From assembly GCA_027574665.1 (NCBI GenBank), contig CM050690.1, positions 64,761,905 through 64,825,904 on the forward strand: DNA of 64,000 nt, given 5' to 3'. The translations under genes and the position numbers were made by a program. The stretch's first letter is position 1. Every line of letters begins with the position of its first letter. The DNA is from Rhynochetos jubatus. Taxonomy: Eukaryota > Chordata > Aves > Eurypygiformes > Rhynochetidae. Positions 24,401-36,900 of the stretch are shown here, piece by piece. Below the pieces are notes generated by a model. That model worked only from the letters and a program-made list of their open reading frames with translations, searched no databases and had not been told where the DNA came from.

Positions 24401-26913
24401 AAAAACCGCTTGCTGTAAATGGGTCACTAAAATATTCACTAGGCAGAGCAGAGGGCTGTGTGTGGAACATACGAGATACTTTTTATCATTTGACCTTTTA
24501 CAAATATGCCCATCCGGGAGCCTGAAGGTCAGAATTATAAAATGCTAATAATCACTGTGTCAGTATAAAACAACCTGCCCCTATTTTCAAAAGAATCTTT
24601 CTAATCTGACTCTGTGCACTTCTACAGCTGAGAGTCTAAATGCCTCAGTGCTGGGAGCCAGTGTTCAGAGATACTTGGGTATCTAGGAGTAGGCTAGTAG
24701 GTGAGTTTGCCACAAATTCCTTGAGACGTCTACCTTTATTGTCAGATGTTTCCGTAAACCTAAAACATTGGCTCTTGCTGAATGAAATTCGTGCTGTCCT
24801 ACATGTGTCCTCAGGCGGAAACCCATTCCAGAGGAAGGTGTGCCTGAAGTTAATGTGTGCACTGACCAACAGGCTTGGCTTCATTTGTATTAGTCCTGCA
24901 CAACAACTGCAGTTCAGCGTCTCTCTTTTAATAAGTGACCTTCCCCCAGGAGACCTACTCCTGCCCCAAGCCCAGGCACTCACTGGCCCCAGGGGTGATG
25001 GCTGGGAGATGCAAGAAACAGCACTTTTGCCATGGTAGGGCCTTCTTACCACCCACAATACCAAATAATCACCATTTTCATGACAGCCACATGGAATGAA
25101 AAACTTTTTGCTTCGCTTTTGCTTTCCCTCAATAAAGCCTTCCACCTGCTGCACACGCATGTCCAGCAAGCACAACTGTGCAGATAAATGAAAAGAGCTG
25201 CAGTTCTTTCTCTCTTTTATTCCAGTGAGGTGAAAAGAGAATGAGATGGGCATTGTTTCTAGCTCTGAAAGCCTCAAGGCACTTGTAATTTTGAGTGCCA
25301 CAGTAGATCTCTGCCCACACCTCTGCCTGCCTCCTTTGCCTCCAGACATGATGTTTCTCCTGTCTACACCATTGTGACAAGTCTCCACAACCTAATGGGT
25401 CTTGGCTTTGCCTCTGGGGGAGGCAAAGGGGGGAGGGAAGGGGGGAGCCACATAATACTGGATTGCAGCGGTATGGGAGGTGACTGCACGTAAAGCATTG
25501 TTTCTGAAACAGTAGGCAGGTTCTTCTGGTTACAGGTCCCTGCGGACATGCACAATACTGTGTGCAGGGTGTACGCCTTCGCCTCCCCTCACTGCAGTCC
25601 TGAGTGCTCACCAGGCATGGGGGGAGACCATGCTCAGGTAAAGGTTAGAAAAGATCCAGGTGGAAACCAGCCTGGAAATGTTGATATGCACCAGGAGGAA
25701 CCGAATTCCTCCTAGGGTCAGAGGAGAGTTGGGGTGGAGAGTTGCTCTCCATATCTCTTCTGTACTTGCGGATAGCGGACGGGTGCTCGGTTTTGTACGG
25801 AGGGAGCCCCTGGGCTCCAGCAAACACAGGGATCTTGCTGGACCATATGCAGCCCATGGGGGAAGAACATGGGTTATCAGGCACAGCACAGCTCTCCCAC
25901 TTAGATGCTGGGCATTGTCTGTGTCTTTGAAGATGCTAAGAAAAAGCATGAAGTCTCTTACGTAGCTACAGCCATGCAGGGCTATGTCTTGTTTGTGATT
26001 CACTAATGCTTATAGCTATTGATCAGAAATATTAAACAGATAAACACCATAATACTGGCATTTTTGCCATTTATTCAACAACAGTTTCACCCACAACCAG
26101 AAAACACGGTTTCACCCACCACCTGGCTGAGTCAATACATAAGTATAAAATCCTTCTGTTTGTCTATATATTACATTGATCCTCTGTCTGATGAATATTG
26201 CAAATCAATTATCTAAGCAGTCTACAGGAGGTACAACTTTCAGGAAGCAGATATAAACTTTCAGAGCTGCCATCCTCAGGACAGAAGAAAGAAGGGCGTC
26301 CTCTATCTTCTCCAGGACATCAGCTCAATAATTTATACAGTGATATAATCTGTGCAGCCTCTTTCAATAGCTACTTTCACTCCAGCTAATTGTGTAAGAA
26401 AATCTCTATTCCATGCTAGTGGATTACGTGTAAACAGGGAACAACTGCGCTGAGCTCGTTTGTTAAGAGGTCCATCCAATTTGATGTGTCCATCCCTTTC
26501 CTCCATGGCTAGTGAAATCCTGCCAATGGCTCCAGCGAGAGCAGAGATCTAACTCCTGTGAGGGCAGGTCCCAGACGCTACTCAAAATTCATGATTATCA
26601 ACCAACTGGTTTTAATCCTTCATCCGAAATTCCAGCACAATTTGGTTTTTTATGATATCTAATAGGCACTGAAGATAACTGAAGTCAACGCACTCTCTGA
26701 GCACTTCTGTACCATGGCAAGACTCACCTCTCTGTCAGCAACCTCCATTCCCCCATCAATCCTCCCCTGTACTCTGGCTTCCACCAGGATAAACACAGGA
26801 GCAGTACCAGACATGTGGTTGACAGAGGGTGTAGGACAGCAGCATGACTGTGAACATGGTGAAGATCGGTGCTTTCCTCACTCATGACCAAACTCTGTCC
26901 ATGACAACCTGCC

Positions 26914-27190
26914 AAATCATAGCAGTGTTTGTTGGGAGGCACCTCTGGAGATGCCTGGTCCCACCTCCTGCTCAAAGCAGGATGATCACTGGCACCAGAC
27001 CAGGTCAGTCATGGTTTTGTCTAGTTAAATCTTAAAAACCTTCAAGGATGGAGATTTCAGAAGTTCCTGGGTAACCTGCTCTAGTGCTGCACTAACTCCC
27101 TGGGGAAGATGTTTACCCTAATATCCAGTCTGAGCATCCCAAGCTACAATGGTGGCCACTGGCCCTTTTTGCACCAGCTACCGCTACCAC
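26914..27190 (-). mobile_element. Old, diverged CR1 LINE 3' fragment
   Basis: The plus strand begins AAATCATAGCAGTG and continues through CCTCCTGCTCAAAGCAGG, CTTCAAGGATGGAGATTTC, GGGTAACCTGCTCTAGTGC and CTAATATCCAGTCTGA. These are hallmarks of the avian CR1 3' region read in reverse complement. The element is therefore inserted in minus orientation and truncated at its 5' end. High divergence suggests great age. The right boundary is vague and could reach about 27.33 kb. Confidence 0.8.
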
Positions 27191-30100
27191 AAAGTGTTTG
27201 ACTTCGTTGATGTTATAAATGCCCTTCAAATAGTCTTGGCTCCTCACTCAAAGTCAAACTTCAAAGCAGCCTATCCCCTGACTTGCCCAATCTAGTTCCA
27301 TATTTTAGTGTCTCCTTCATGTCATGCACTTACCCCTTGGAGACTGCTTCACCTGTACCCTTCTCCGAATGAGTATTTCAATATTAAAGTGAGCACTGCA
27401 AAATCAGTGGCTGTCAGAAGCAGAAGGGCAGGTTTTTCACTTGGCACAGATACTCTACAGGGCTGAATTCTGCCATCTTTGTTCAAGCAATAATAGCTGC
27501 TAGGCTTGTAGAATGAGTCAGCTGTCTGATTTGACTGTAGGCTGCTGAGAGAGCCAGGGATTGTTCCTTGCCCTGTAAGCCTGAGAAAGGACCCAACCAG
27601 TTATGACTTCTTCCTGTAATTTTAGTTGGGGTGATGTGGAGATACAGCCAGCTAGGAGGCTCTACAAACTGCTCTTCCTCTCCTACATGGAGATGGGACA
27701 GCCAGACCACAGGCAGGAAACCTTATCACTGATCTCTGATCCTCAAAAATCTGAGCAGAGTTCTGCCCTATGTGAAAGCAGTCAGCCTTTGACATAGGTC
27801 AGCAGCCGCCTTCCTCCACAGCTGGGAAAGAGAACCTTTGGCTTCTTCACCAGGATTTTTCCTTAGTCTTTTCTTGAAACAACATGACACAGGATGTCTT
27901 TAAGCCAGAGCAGCCTATAAAGTGACAGTCTAAGCCGCAGCAAAATACTGCTCAGCTTAAGTGGGAGGATCTCATACTTAGGGCATCTGGTTTTCAGCTT
28001 TTGCCAGAATGCACGTGGGGAATATTTTCTCACAAATAATTATTGCGCTGGGAAAGGCAAGTCAGCCTCCCACCCACATCCTGTCATTATTTATTTTTCC
28101 CAAACTCACATTGCTCTTGGGATGTACGCATTATGAATCAATGTTGTACCCTCAAAGTGGCAAAAGGTGTGATGGAAAGTAGCAGGGAACACTGCAAGGC
28201 TCAGAAGGACAGACATACTATACACTAAAAAGCTTACATTAGATTAGAGCCTGGATTAGACTAAAAAGTTTATTAATATAGACTAAGGAGCTTAGAAGAG
28301 ATTTAACATTTGAACCAGTATTTCTTGTTAAGTTATAATGATCATTTTTACATCTTTAGGATTGGGAGCATTTCCATTTGTGTTTTGTTTCCATATTTGT
28401 GTGGTTGATTGATTTATCCCTTTACATCAGGCATGTGGCCTTTCCCCACAGGTTCTGGTTCACATCTTCAGGACTGTTTTAACTGCTGTAATCCCACAGA
28501 CAGCAGAATAGCAGAGGGGTATTGAAATTCTTGCAAATAGCTTTTACCACTGAAATCTGGTGATATACTCTGTAGGCATCCTTTGTAGTGGGTTGCATTT
28601 CAAGGGCTGTCCAACTGAAGAGTATCCTGATCTCATTCTCTGCTGAATCCTGTTTTGGACAAAGTTGTACACTGGCTTTCCAAATACATAAATGAATCTT
28701 TCATTGAATTGTCTGGATCATTGAACTCTGCTTGTTCCCATAGTGGTCATTTCCCTTGTGATACTCGTTTAGAACAAAAATTGGATTATTGTCTGTACTT
28801 GAGGCACTGACTTGGGTTACCACCTACTGCTCCCTTCTCCTCCACCCAGAAAATCAGACACCATTTCTGTGAGCAACCACCCCTTAATAGCCTGTGAAAG
28901 CAACATCAAGCTGTAAAGAAAAGTATTGCAAACTGGAAAATAGCCTAGAAACCTCTCATTAACCCTAAAATGTATTGTTGAAGTGATATTCTGGCTGTAC
29001 CATCTTTCCTTCCTTGTAAACCACTGAAGCAGATGTATCTATCCAGCCATGTCCCAGCCAAGCCATTTATTACTTTAATGCAGTCCATCTACACCAAGGA
29101 AGGATACCAAAATAGTGTCAAATACCTCAGTGTAGACGCAGTCGGAGCCAGCGCTGCATCAGGTAGCAGCTGGGTGTCCCATTACAGAGCAGCTCTTCCC
29201 CGCCTCTGTAACCAGAGAACAGGCACCCAGAGCCAGCTGCTTTGGTAGCTCACGTTACTGCTAGCATTTGGCAATGCATCACCTTCTGAACAAAGCCAAG
29301 ACAGTAATTCCCATTGTGTTAAATCCACTGATCGATAAGGCAAATCCATCCTTTTGAGACACGCTGGTTCTGACTGACCCATTCCTAAATCTAACTTGTG
29401 TCAATGTGCAGCAGGCTTCCTCCTGATTAGCTTTAATGTCTGGGTCCTTCCACAGGTTTTTTGCAGCTAGGTTCAGGTTATGCTTCATAACTATTGGGAC
29501 CATCCTTGCAGGGGGTGATTCTGTGTCACAGGATGGTGGCTAAGTCACCTACCAGGTTGTAGCTGTAGGAAAATTTTCCACATGTTTTCCCTGTCCTGGT
29601 TGGGCTGTTGAGTGATTCCTGCCTCAGTTCCTCCTTCCTGGTCTCCAACTCTCCACACAGCCGCTATTACTTCAGGAATGGTGTGACTAGCCCTCTGGTG
29701 GCAAGGATCACCTCCGAGCAGTGGAGGCCCCTGGTCCATCAACTACATGCTTGTACATGCGCTTGGCCATGGTGTGATGTGTGCCATGGGTGGCTACCAA
29801 GGCTCCAGATGCAGAGCTCAGTGCAGCTTTTCTGTCCTCCCTGCTCTGTTTGTAAGCTGTGTGCTCCAGTGAGCCCACCTTCAGAGAGCTGGCAAATAAA
29901 CCCACCTTCCTTATCACCAGTGCTGAAATAAATACCTACCAAAAGATGCGGCAGAAAAAAAAACCCAGCTCCAGACCGACTTTATTCACTGTTCCTGGGC
30001 ACTGTTGATGTTAAATCAATATAGAAAGATGAGGCAAACAAAGTTTTCCCTGACTCTGTGCATATATAAAAACGGAGGAAAACTTCTTTTGGTCTGGGGC

Positions 30101-30642
30101 TGCCCCTTAGTGTCCTGCTGAAGAACTGCTGCTTCCAGATCTCATGCTAGCAACGACTACCAAAGCTTCAGGGCACAAGGGAGACAAGAGTCCCACCTGA
30201 CTGCTCCAGGACACAGGTAGCTGTTTGACCACTGCATTTCTACAGCAAGCTCAGCATAAGGGTCTGCGTCACCAGCAAGGAGCCAAACGAGAAATAATAT
30301 TAAAAATTACAGAGAAAAGAAATACCCGTTGCCCACAGCTTGTTAGGTAGAGCTATAAATTCTGTGGAGAATTTAAGTGCTTAACACAGGTCATTCATTG
30401 TTAAAACAATGGGATTTAGGCATCCACAGGTGGCCCTTAATAACAAATCCCAAACTTACCACCTGCTGTGAGGAAAAAGTTCAGAAGCACTTAAAGCCAA
30501 TGCCACTATCTGGGGGGTAAATCGAAGAAAAGACCACAGTACTGTAATCTCCTCCAGAGCTGTTACAGGAGCAAGGTACAAATAGACATGAATTCTTGTT
30601 CAAATGCAATGGGATCGAGAAGCCTGAGGCGGTCATTGAGGA

Positions 30643-30772
30643 TAAGGGTAGCGTTAGGGTTAGGCTAGGGTTAGGGTTAGGGTTTGGGTTGGGTTAGTGT
30701 TAGGGTTAGGGTAGTGTCAGGGTTTGATTTAGGGTTAGGGTTAAGGTTAGGGTTAGGGGTAGTGCTAGGGTC
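30643..30772 (+). repeat. Degenerate interstitial telomeric repeat (TTAGGG)n
   Basis: About 130 bases of TTAGGG units, with the G-rich strand on plus. Runs of two to three perfect units are interspersed with variants (TTTGGG, TTAGTG, TTAAGG, GTAGTG, TTAGGGG). It is too far from perfect to be a terminal telomere and sits inside unique sequence, so it is an old interstitial block, from a chromosome fusion or inversion or from repair-time insertion. Confidence 0.9.
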
Positions 30773-31249
30773 TGGCTGTAGAAGGAAAGCTTAAAGAAGA
30801 TACAGCCATATCAGAAAACCTAAATAAATATTCTTCATGTGCTTTGACTATGGTGGGGCTTGGGTAGGTCCCACAGAAAGGACAAGGCGACGTGCTGAAG
30901 CATCTGTCTCAGACTGAATCGTAGGTAGAAGATGATGTAAAGCAGATCCTCAAAACAAACTAACAAGCCATGACTGTATAATATCTGCAGTCCTTATTGG
31001 TTCAGGAGGTGGAGACCAGCCTGAAAACCAGAAGGGTGGAAACATGACTAAACATAGTACACTGGGGAAAAGTAAACAGGAGTCCTAAGGCATTCCCTGA
31101 AGGAGTCCATGATGAGTGACCTCCCTCATTACTGTCCACCTTGTTCCCAGAAAGCATTCGTCAATCTTAAGGAAAATAGGTATACATGGAAAAGACTCAC
31201 ACGGTAAATGGCTAACTGAAAGATAGAAAATAAAGAACAAATTATTGGG

Positions 31250-31370
31250 TTTTACAAGTGAATTGACAACATCAGTGGGGGCCCACAGGAATCTGTCCTG
31301 GTACCCGTGTTATTCAACATATTCATCAGGCATTTAGGAAAGGGAATGAATAATTCTGGCTCAAAGCAGT
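31250..31370 (+). mobile_element. CR1-like reverse-transcriptase remnant
   Basis: Plus-strand translation near 31275-31340 reads [21 protein letters not shown], a decayed form of the non-LTR reverse-transcriptase motif [21 protein letters not shown] typical of CR1 ORF2. Stops and substitutions show it is dead. Flanking sequence (about 31.0-31.45 kb) may belong to the same copy but I cannot fix the limits. Confidence 0.65.
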
Positions 31371-32953
31371 AGAATGTTTTTAAGCTGCTAAACTGCTTGA
31401 TATGACAAATTCCTGGGAAATACTTATGGAGAACTACTAAATACAAACGTTTGTGTCATCAAGACATCTCCAAAACACAAATCATGAGAGACCGGGTTGG
31501 TTTTCTGTGAAAGTACCAGTCTTGCCTTACTCTAGTCCTATTTCCTACATACCTGCTTCAGCCACTCCTGGCTGGTTAGTAGGTGAGAATTAGCTTTTGC
31601 TTGACATGAAAAGTCTGTTATAGTCTTATGTTACCTGGAAAAAAATATCTCCCAACAATTATATGGAATCTAGTTCTGATAGTCTCTCTTTTCCTAGAGA
31701 ACTGTGTGGTTTAAATGGCTGTCCCAGTAATATTGGAATAGGAGAAAACTCATTAAAAAGTCCAAGGTAGACAAAATATTAATTTCCAGGACAAGGTTAT
31801 AGGAAAGCAAAACTCTGAAAACACAAAGTGCTTGCAATCCTCCCTGGATGTTCTCATGGCTATTACTGATGCAGTTGCTCTGAGGGATCTGCTGTAGAAA
31901 AATGAATTTTTCATGGTATTAGGAATGGAGCTGGGCCAACACTACAAGACCAATGCATGTCTTAGCAGGAGCCAGCCTGAGTGCTAAAAGGTGATGTAAA
32001 TTAAGAGCCAGTGGTAGATGTTGTTAAGGTACAATTGGTTTAATTGTCTTTAAAAGACAAGGAAATCAGGCGGTTGTTTCAAGTTTAATGAACACCATAA
32101 ATGGCCCAGAGACATTGTTGCATGCATATGCAAACCAACATCTGAGATGGTAGGGAGAACAGAGGAAGCCAGTAGGCATCATTTCCTTGTCACACCTTAG
32201 AGTTTACTTAGATTTTGAGGATGCATGTTTTCTCTCTGTTTGGAGGAGAAAGTGAGAATACACTATGCTGTGCAGATACACTCAAGTGTATCAGCAAGGT
32301 ACACCACCCTGCTGTGGTGTCTCCATCACTTGTCTTTGCAGGGCAGTAGCAAGAGCTCCTGGCTCCAGCAGCCCTGACAGGTACCTCATACAAGCCACTG
32401 GCCAGCAGTGGGGTTCCTTGGTGTCATGTCCCCATGGGCTTCATGTCAACGTGATGGTCTCATGGCTTCATGTTGGTCTCCTGGCTCACACCCCAGCCAC
32501 ACACTCTCCTGACTCATATCACTGTCCTACATCACCTGGCATCTCAGATGCTGACAGGGTAGCTGTAAACCTGGCATGGTGACAGACAATACAGTTGACG
32601 TGTGTCTCTAGACACAGCACAAACAACAGCAAAACCTATTCTCCAGCCTTTGCCAGCACTTGCTGTGGAGTGTTGTTCTGATCCCTCAGTTTCACTTCTT
32701 GCTGCTTTCCTCCCTGTTTCTGCACATCCCAAGCAGCCTTTCAACCCCTGCGTTTGCAGGAAGGGAGTCCCTCAGCTCTGGCAGACCTCACTGGGTCTCA
32801 CTGCAGTGTGAGGTTCTCTCACAAGGTCGTGCATCATTCCCTGGGATCTCACTATGGAAGTGGCTGATCAGTTGGCTCACTTTCAAGTGCACTGTATTAG
32901 ATGCACAGAAGTAGTCTGAATGGAACTGGTTTCAGCACAAACCACTAGTGCAT

Positions 32954-33975
32954 TGTGGTTTGGGTCCAGTGCCAAGAAAGTCCCAGGCAGCTGCTTGCTC
33001 ATTCCGCCCTGGTGGGACGGGAAGGAGGAGATACAAGGAAAGGCTCATGGGTTGAGTCCAGGACAGGGAGGGATCACTCACCAGTTATGGTTGTGGGCAA
33101 AACAGACTCCACTTGGGGAAAACATCAGTTTAATTAGTTACCAATCAAATCAGAGCAGGACAATGAGAGACAAAACCAGATGTTAAAATCAACTTCACCT
33201 CACCCCTCCCTTCTTCCTGGGCTCAGCTTTGCTCCCCATTTCTCTGCCTCCTCCTGTCAGCAGCAGACAGGGATGGGGAATGGGGGTTGTGGTCAGCCCA
33301 TCACACGTTGTCTCTGCCGCTCCTTCCTCCTCAGGGGAGGACTCCTCACACTCTGCTCCTGCTCCAGCGTGGGGTCCCTCCCACAGGAGACAGTCATTCA
33401 CAGACTTCTCCAATATATGAGTCCTTTGCATGGTCTGCAGTTCTTCACTAACTGCTCCGGTGTGGGTCCCTCCCGTGGGGTGCAGTCCTTCAGGAGAAGC
33501 CTGATCCAGTGTGGGCTTCCCATGGGGTCATAGGCTGTTTGATCACAGCTGCCTGACACTGACACAAATCCAGCGTGGGGCCCTCCCTGGGCTGCAGGGT
33601 GGTCTCTGCTCCCCCGTGACCCTCCATGGCTGCAGGGCACAGACTGCCCTCTCACCACTGGCTGAGGGGAACCTCTGCTCTAGCCACTGTCTCCTGCCTT
33701 TCTGCACTGACCTGAGGGTCTGCCTGGTTGTCCCTCTCACACCCCACTCCCCTCTCCTTCCACCCCTCTCTCCACTGTGTTCCTACATCCACTACTGGTT
33801 CTTTTTTTGGTTCTCCCCCCTCAAATACGTTAATCACAGAAGCACTGGTTGGTTCAGCCGTGGCCAGAGGGAGGTCCAGCTTGGAGCCAGGGAAGCTTCT
33901 AGCAGCTTCTCACAGGAGCCACCCCTGTAGCCCCCTTCCCCTGCTACCAAAAGCCCACCACATAAACCCAATACA
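32954..33975 (-). mobile_element. ERVL-like solo LTR
   Basis: A ~1.02 kb element that on the minus strand starts TGTATTGGGTTTATGTGG (33975 downward) and ends in CA (32954). Internally it has diagnostic stretches of an abundant avian ERVL-type LTR: GCTACAGGGGTGGCTCC, the tract near 33470-33600 with repeated GTGGGTCCCTCCC-type units, and CAAAACAGACTCCACTTGGGG (plus-strand reading) near the 3' end. It is flanked by an imperfect 5-base duplication, TGCAT (left) and TGCTT (right). There is no internal proviral sequence, so it is a solo LTR left by recombination. Frames inside it are not genes. Confidence 0.8.
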
Positions 33976-36900
33976 TGCTTAAAACCGAAGACATTAGATA
34001 GATGTTGAAGAGAAGAAGTAGACGTGTGTGGCTGAAGAACTATTACTCAACCAATACACATCACAGTTAAAATAGGATATCAAAATTTGGATATACACTG
34101 GAATAAAATCTCTGAAGTGATTTAAAATGGGTGAGTAAAAGTTTTGACAGACAGAAAGCTCACAGAGCAATTACCTACTTTGTCTATGTGCCACTAAAAA
34201 TAGTCATCAGGTCTGCTGTGAAAAGCAGAGAGATCATGCACAAATCCACTTAGAAATCCACTTACTGCTCTGTTGCCTCCTAAAAGGATGAGCAATGTTT
34301 CATTGTTCTTGCCCCGTTTCCAAGTAGCCCTATAACAAAGCCTTGAAAGAGCTGGTGTTACATTCACAGAGCTTCCTTCTCATCTCCTCCCTGCCGTTCG
34401 AACAATATCCCACCTTTGATCAGCGAGTCTTGTCTTTACTTCAAAGAGCCACATAACACTGTTTAAACCCTTTCTCAGCCACGGAACATTGCACAAGTTG
34501 CATTCAAACTATCCGGTTCTGGTGAGCTTTCTATATTTGTTATTCGTAAGAGTTTAATAACATTTATAATATACTTTCTGAGGCAGATATCTCCGAGAAA
34601 AGGAATTCCTTCATAATCAGAACTATATGGATTTCTGTTATTTGCTTTTGAGGTATTTGAACAAAGATCCTGAGCCATGAAAAGGAGAATGTCAGTGACT
34701 GACATAATGAGCAACATTTTTTTAATTTAAGCTTTTATTTCCTCTGCAAGCATTTTTCTGCTTTTCTTGCCATGATTTTAGAGTGAAATCAGATTTTACC
34801 TTCACAGAAAGTCTTTTCCAAACTAACTCTTTTGTCATTGTTTAAACATTGTTTAAAAGTTCATTCTCCTTCTGATATTTCCAGAGAAAGCAGAACAATA
34901 CACTGATGCAAATGCTGAGACGCTTATTAAACAAGATTTTAGATGTGCTTTTGGTGATGCAAAGCACTGCCATCCCTGAACTGGCCTGATGATGATACCC
35001 TTACATTGCAATCTTTCCTTGCTCTCTTTTTTTCTAGAGAATTTCTGTTTCTTGGAGTAAGTAGTCACACAGATGCAAAAAGCTGGCAGGAGGAAGTAGA
35101 TGTTACCCTCTTGTTTCCATTGTGTTGTGTGTTTAAGTATGTTCATTTTGGTACAAAAGTGTAAGTATCCTTCTTTTCAGATAAAAAGAAGCTATCTCAG
35201 ACACCTGAGGCTGTTAAGGCTCCTTGGAGTCGTACTGTGCCAGAAGTATAGCAGAAACCAGTATCATATCAGCAGCTATTGCTGCCTTAACTGTACAGCC
35301 CTCTAATTATTGTACCTTTATTAATTATATCCACATGTTGTGTCGTCTAATAGTCATTGAAACAAGTATAACAGGCATTGATTTCTTCTGTTCTAAGGGT
35401 TATCTGAGTAAAATTATGTCACTCAGAGCAAATGGATAATTACTTTCCAACAAACAAAATTACAGGTGATGCTGATCCACAGAAAGCAGCAAAATTATGA
35501 TAATGCAAAGTATCTCCATCTTTTTTGTCAGGGTACTGAGTGTAGGCATTGCCCATTCTTCAGTTCACTGTTGAGGCATCTGCAGTAAAATGAAAGACAT
35601 GCTCTCACCACCTCCACTAAGGATGCAGCCCCACTGATGGGACAGGTCCAGCACCCTCAGCTGTTCCTGACTCACCTGGCGTGATGGGTTGCAGCTTGAG
35701 AGCTGCATCCCAGCCTCATTTCTGCCTTTGATACCAAACAGAAGTGCACTTGCAGCATCTTGCAAGAGTATTACAATTCTTCACTGAGGAAGATAAAAGG
35801 CTTCTTTAAAATGGTACAAATGGGACTCTGCCTTTGCTCTAATTGTGGAGAAGGTTCATTCCTTACTTAAGAAATGCTTTCATTTTTACTGGAGGCCACT
35901 CTTGCGAAGCAGCCTGAGTCACCACCCTCACTAGTCACCCTGTTGTTATTTGTAGCTAGTGGCCATGGTAAAACATGCATTAAGTTACAGCTGGACATTT
36001 GCAGGTGAAGCAACTTTTCCATGATGGTAAACTTCATGTGGGCTCAGGTGCTGCAAAAATAATGAAAAAAAATCAGCCATTGCTGACTATAAACTTCTGC
36101 ATGCCATACTCCTTCAGAAATGTAGGGATTACAGGAGATAAGTGACAAGAACACTTCTTGTTCCAATAAGTTTATGCATGGAAGATTGAATTTTAACAGT
36201 GGTTTAGATCCAAGAAAAATGGGAGAGACTGGAAGATACATCCTGCTTCAAAAGATACTCTCCAGGAGCCCCATATCACTCCTTAGCATTTTGTTTCCCT
36301 CATCCCCAGTTTAGCTGGGATATTTACTATCATCTGTGAAATCCTTCCTCTAAGGATCTCTAACATGATATATATATGGCTGTCTTGAAAGGGGGAATTT
36401 CAGAACTATTTGCACAGCACAGGGAAACCTAGAGTAAGTCTTTCACCTATGTGTATTTGTTAAAGATGTGCAATAGCCGCTGGAGACAGAAGAGGGAGCC
36501 TTTAATCACAGTATCAGCTCTTTTTGCAGTTTTTCAGTAAATTAAACGAAACATGATGCTATATGCAAAATTCTTTCTCCAGCTGATTAACAGGGTCTTC
36601 AGCCAGCTCCTGAATACCGCGGATCTCCCCGAGCTTGGGCAAACGGATTACTTCGTACGTGACACGTAACTCTGCCCCTTTGCTAAGAAGCCACACTGTC
36701 ACATCATGCTCTGTGCCCTTTGTCCACTGAGAGGGTACCATATCCCTCCCTGTCCTGCAAGTCTCCTGAGGCTAGGAGGTTATTATGCAAAGGTGAGGAT
36801 GTGAATTCAAGGTGGACACTCTACTCCACGTAAACACCAAGAGCCAAGGAGTTGCTTGCCTCTCTGATTTTAATGCAGAGGCTTTGGCTCCTCATGTAAG

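Noticed and set aside
30643-30772. CRISPR-like or tandem-array interpretation of the repeated units
   Set aside because: The unit is the vertebrate telomere hexamer with no spacers.
33180-33982. Several frames of 60-139 residues
   Set aside because: All lie inside the ERVL-like LTR, whose GC-rich repeated units produce open frames without coding meaning.
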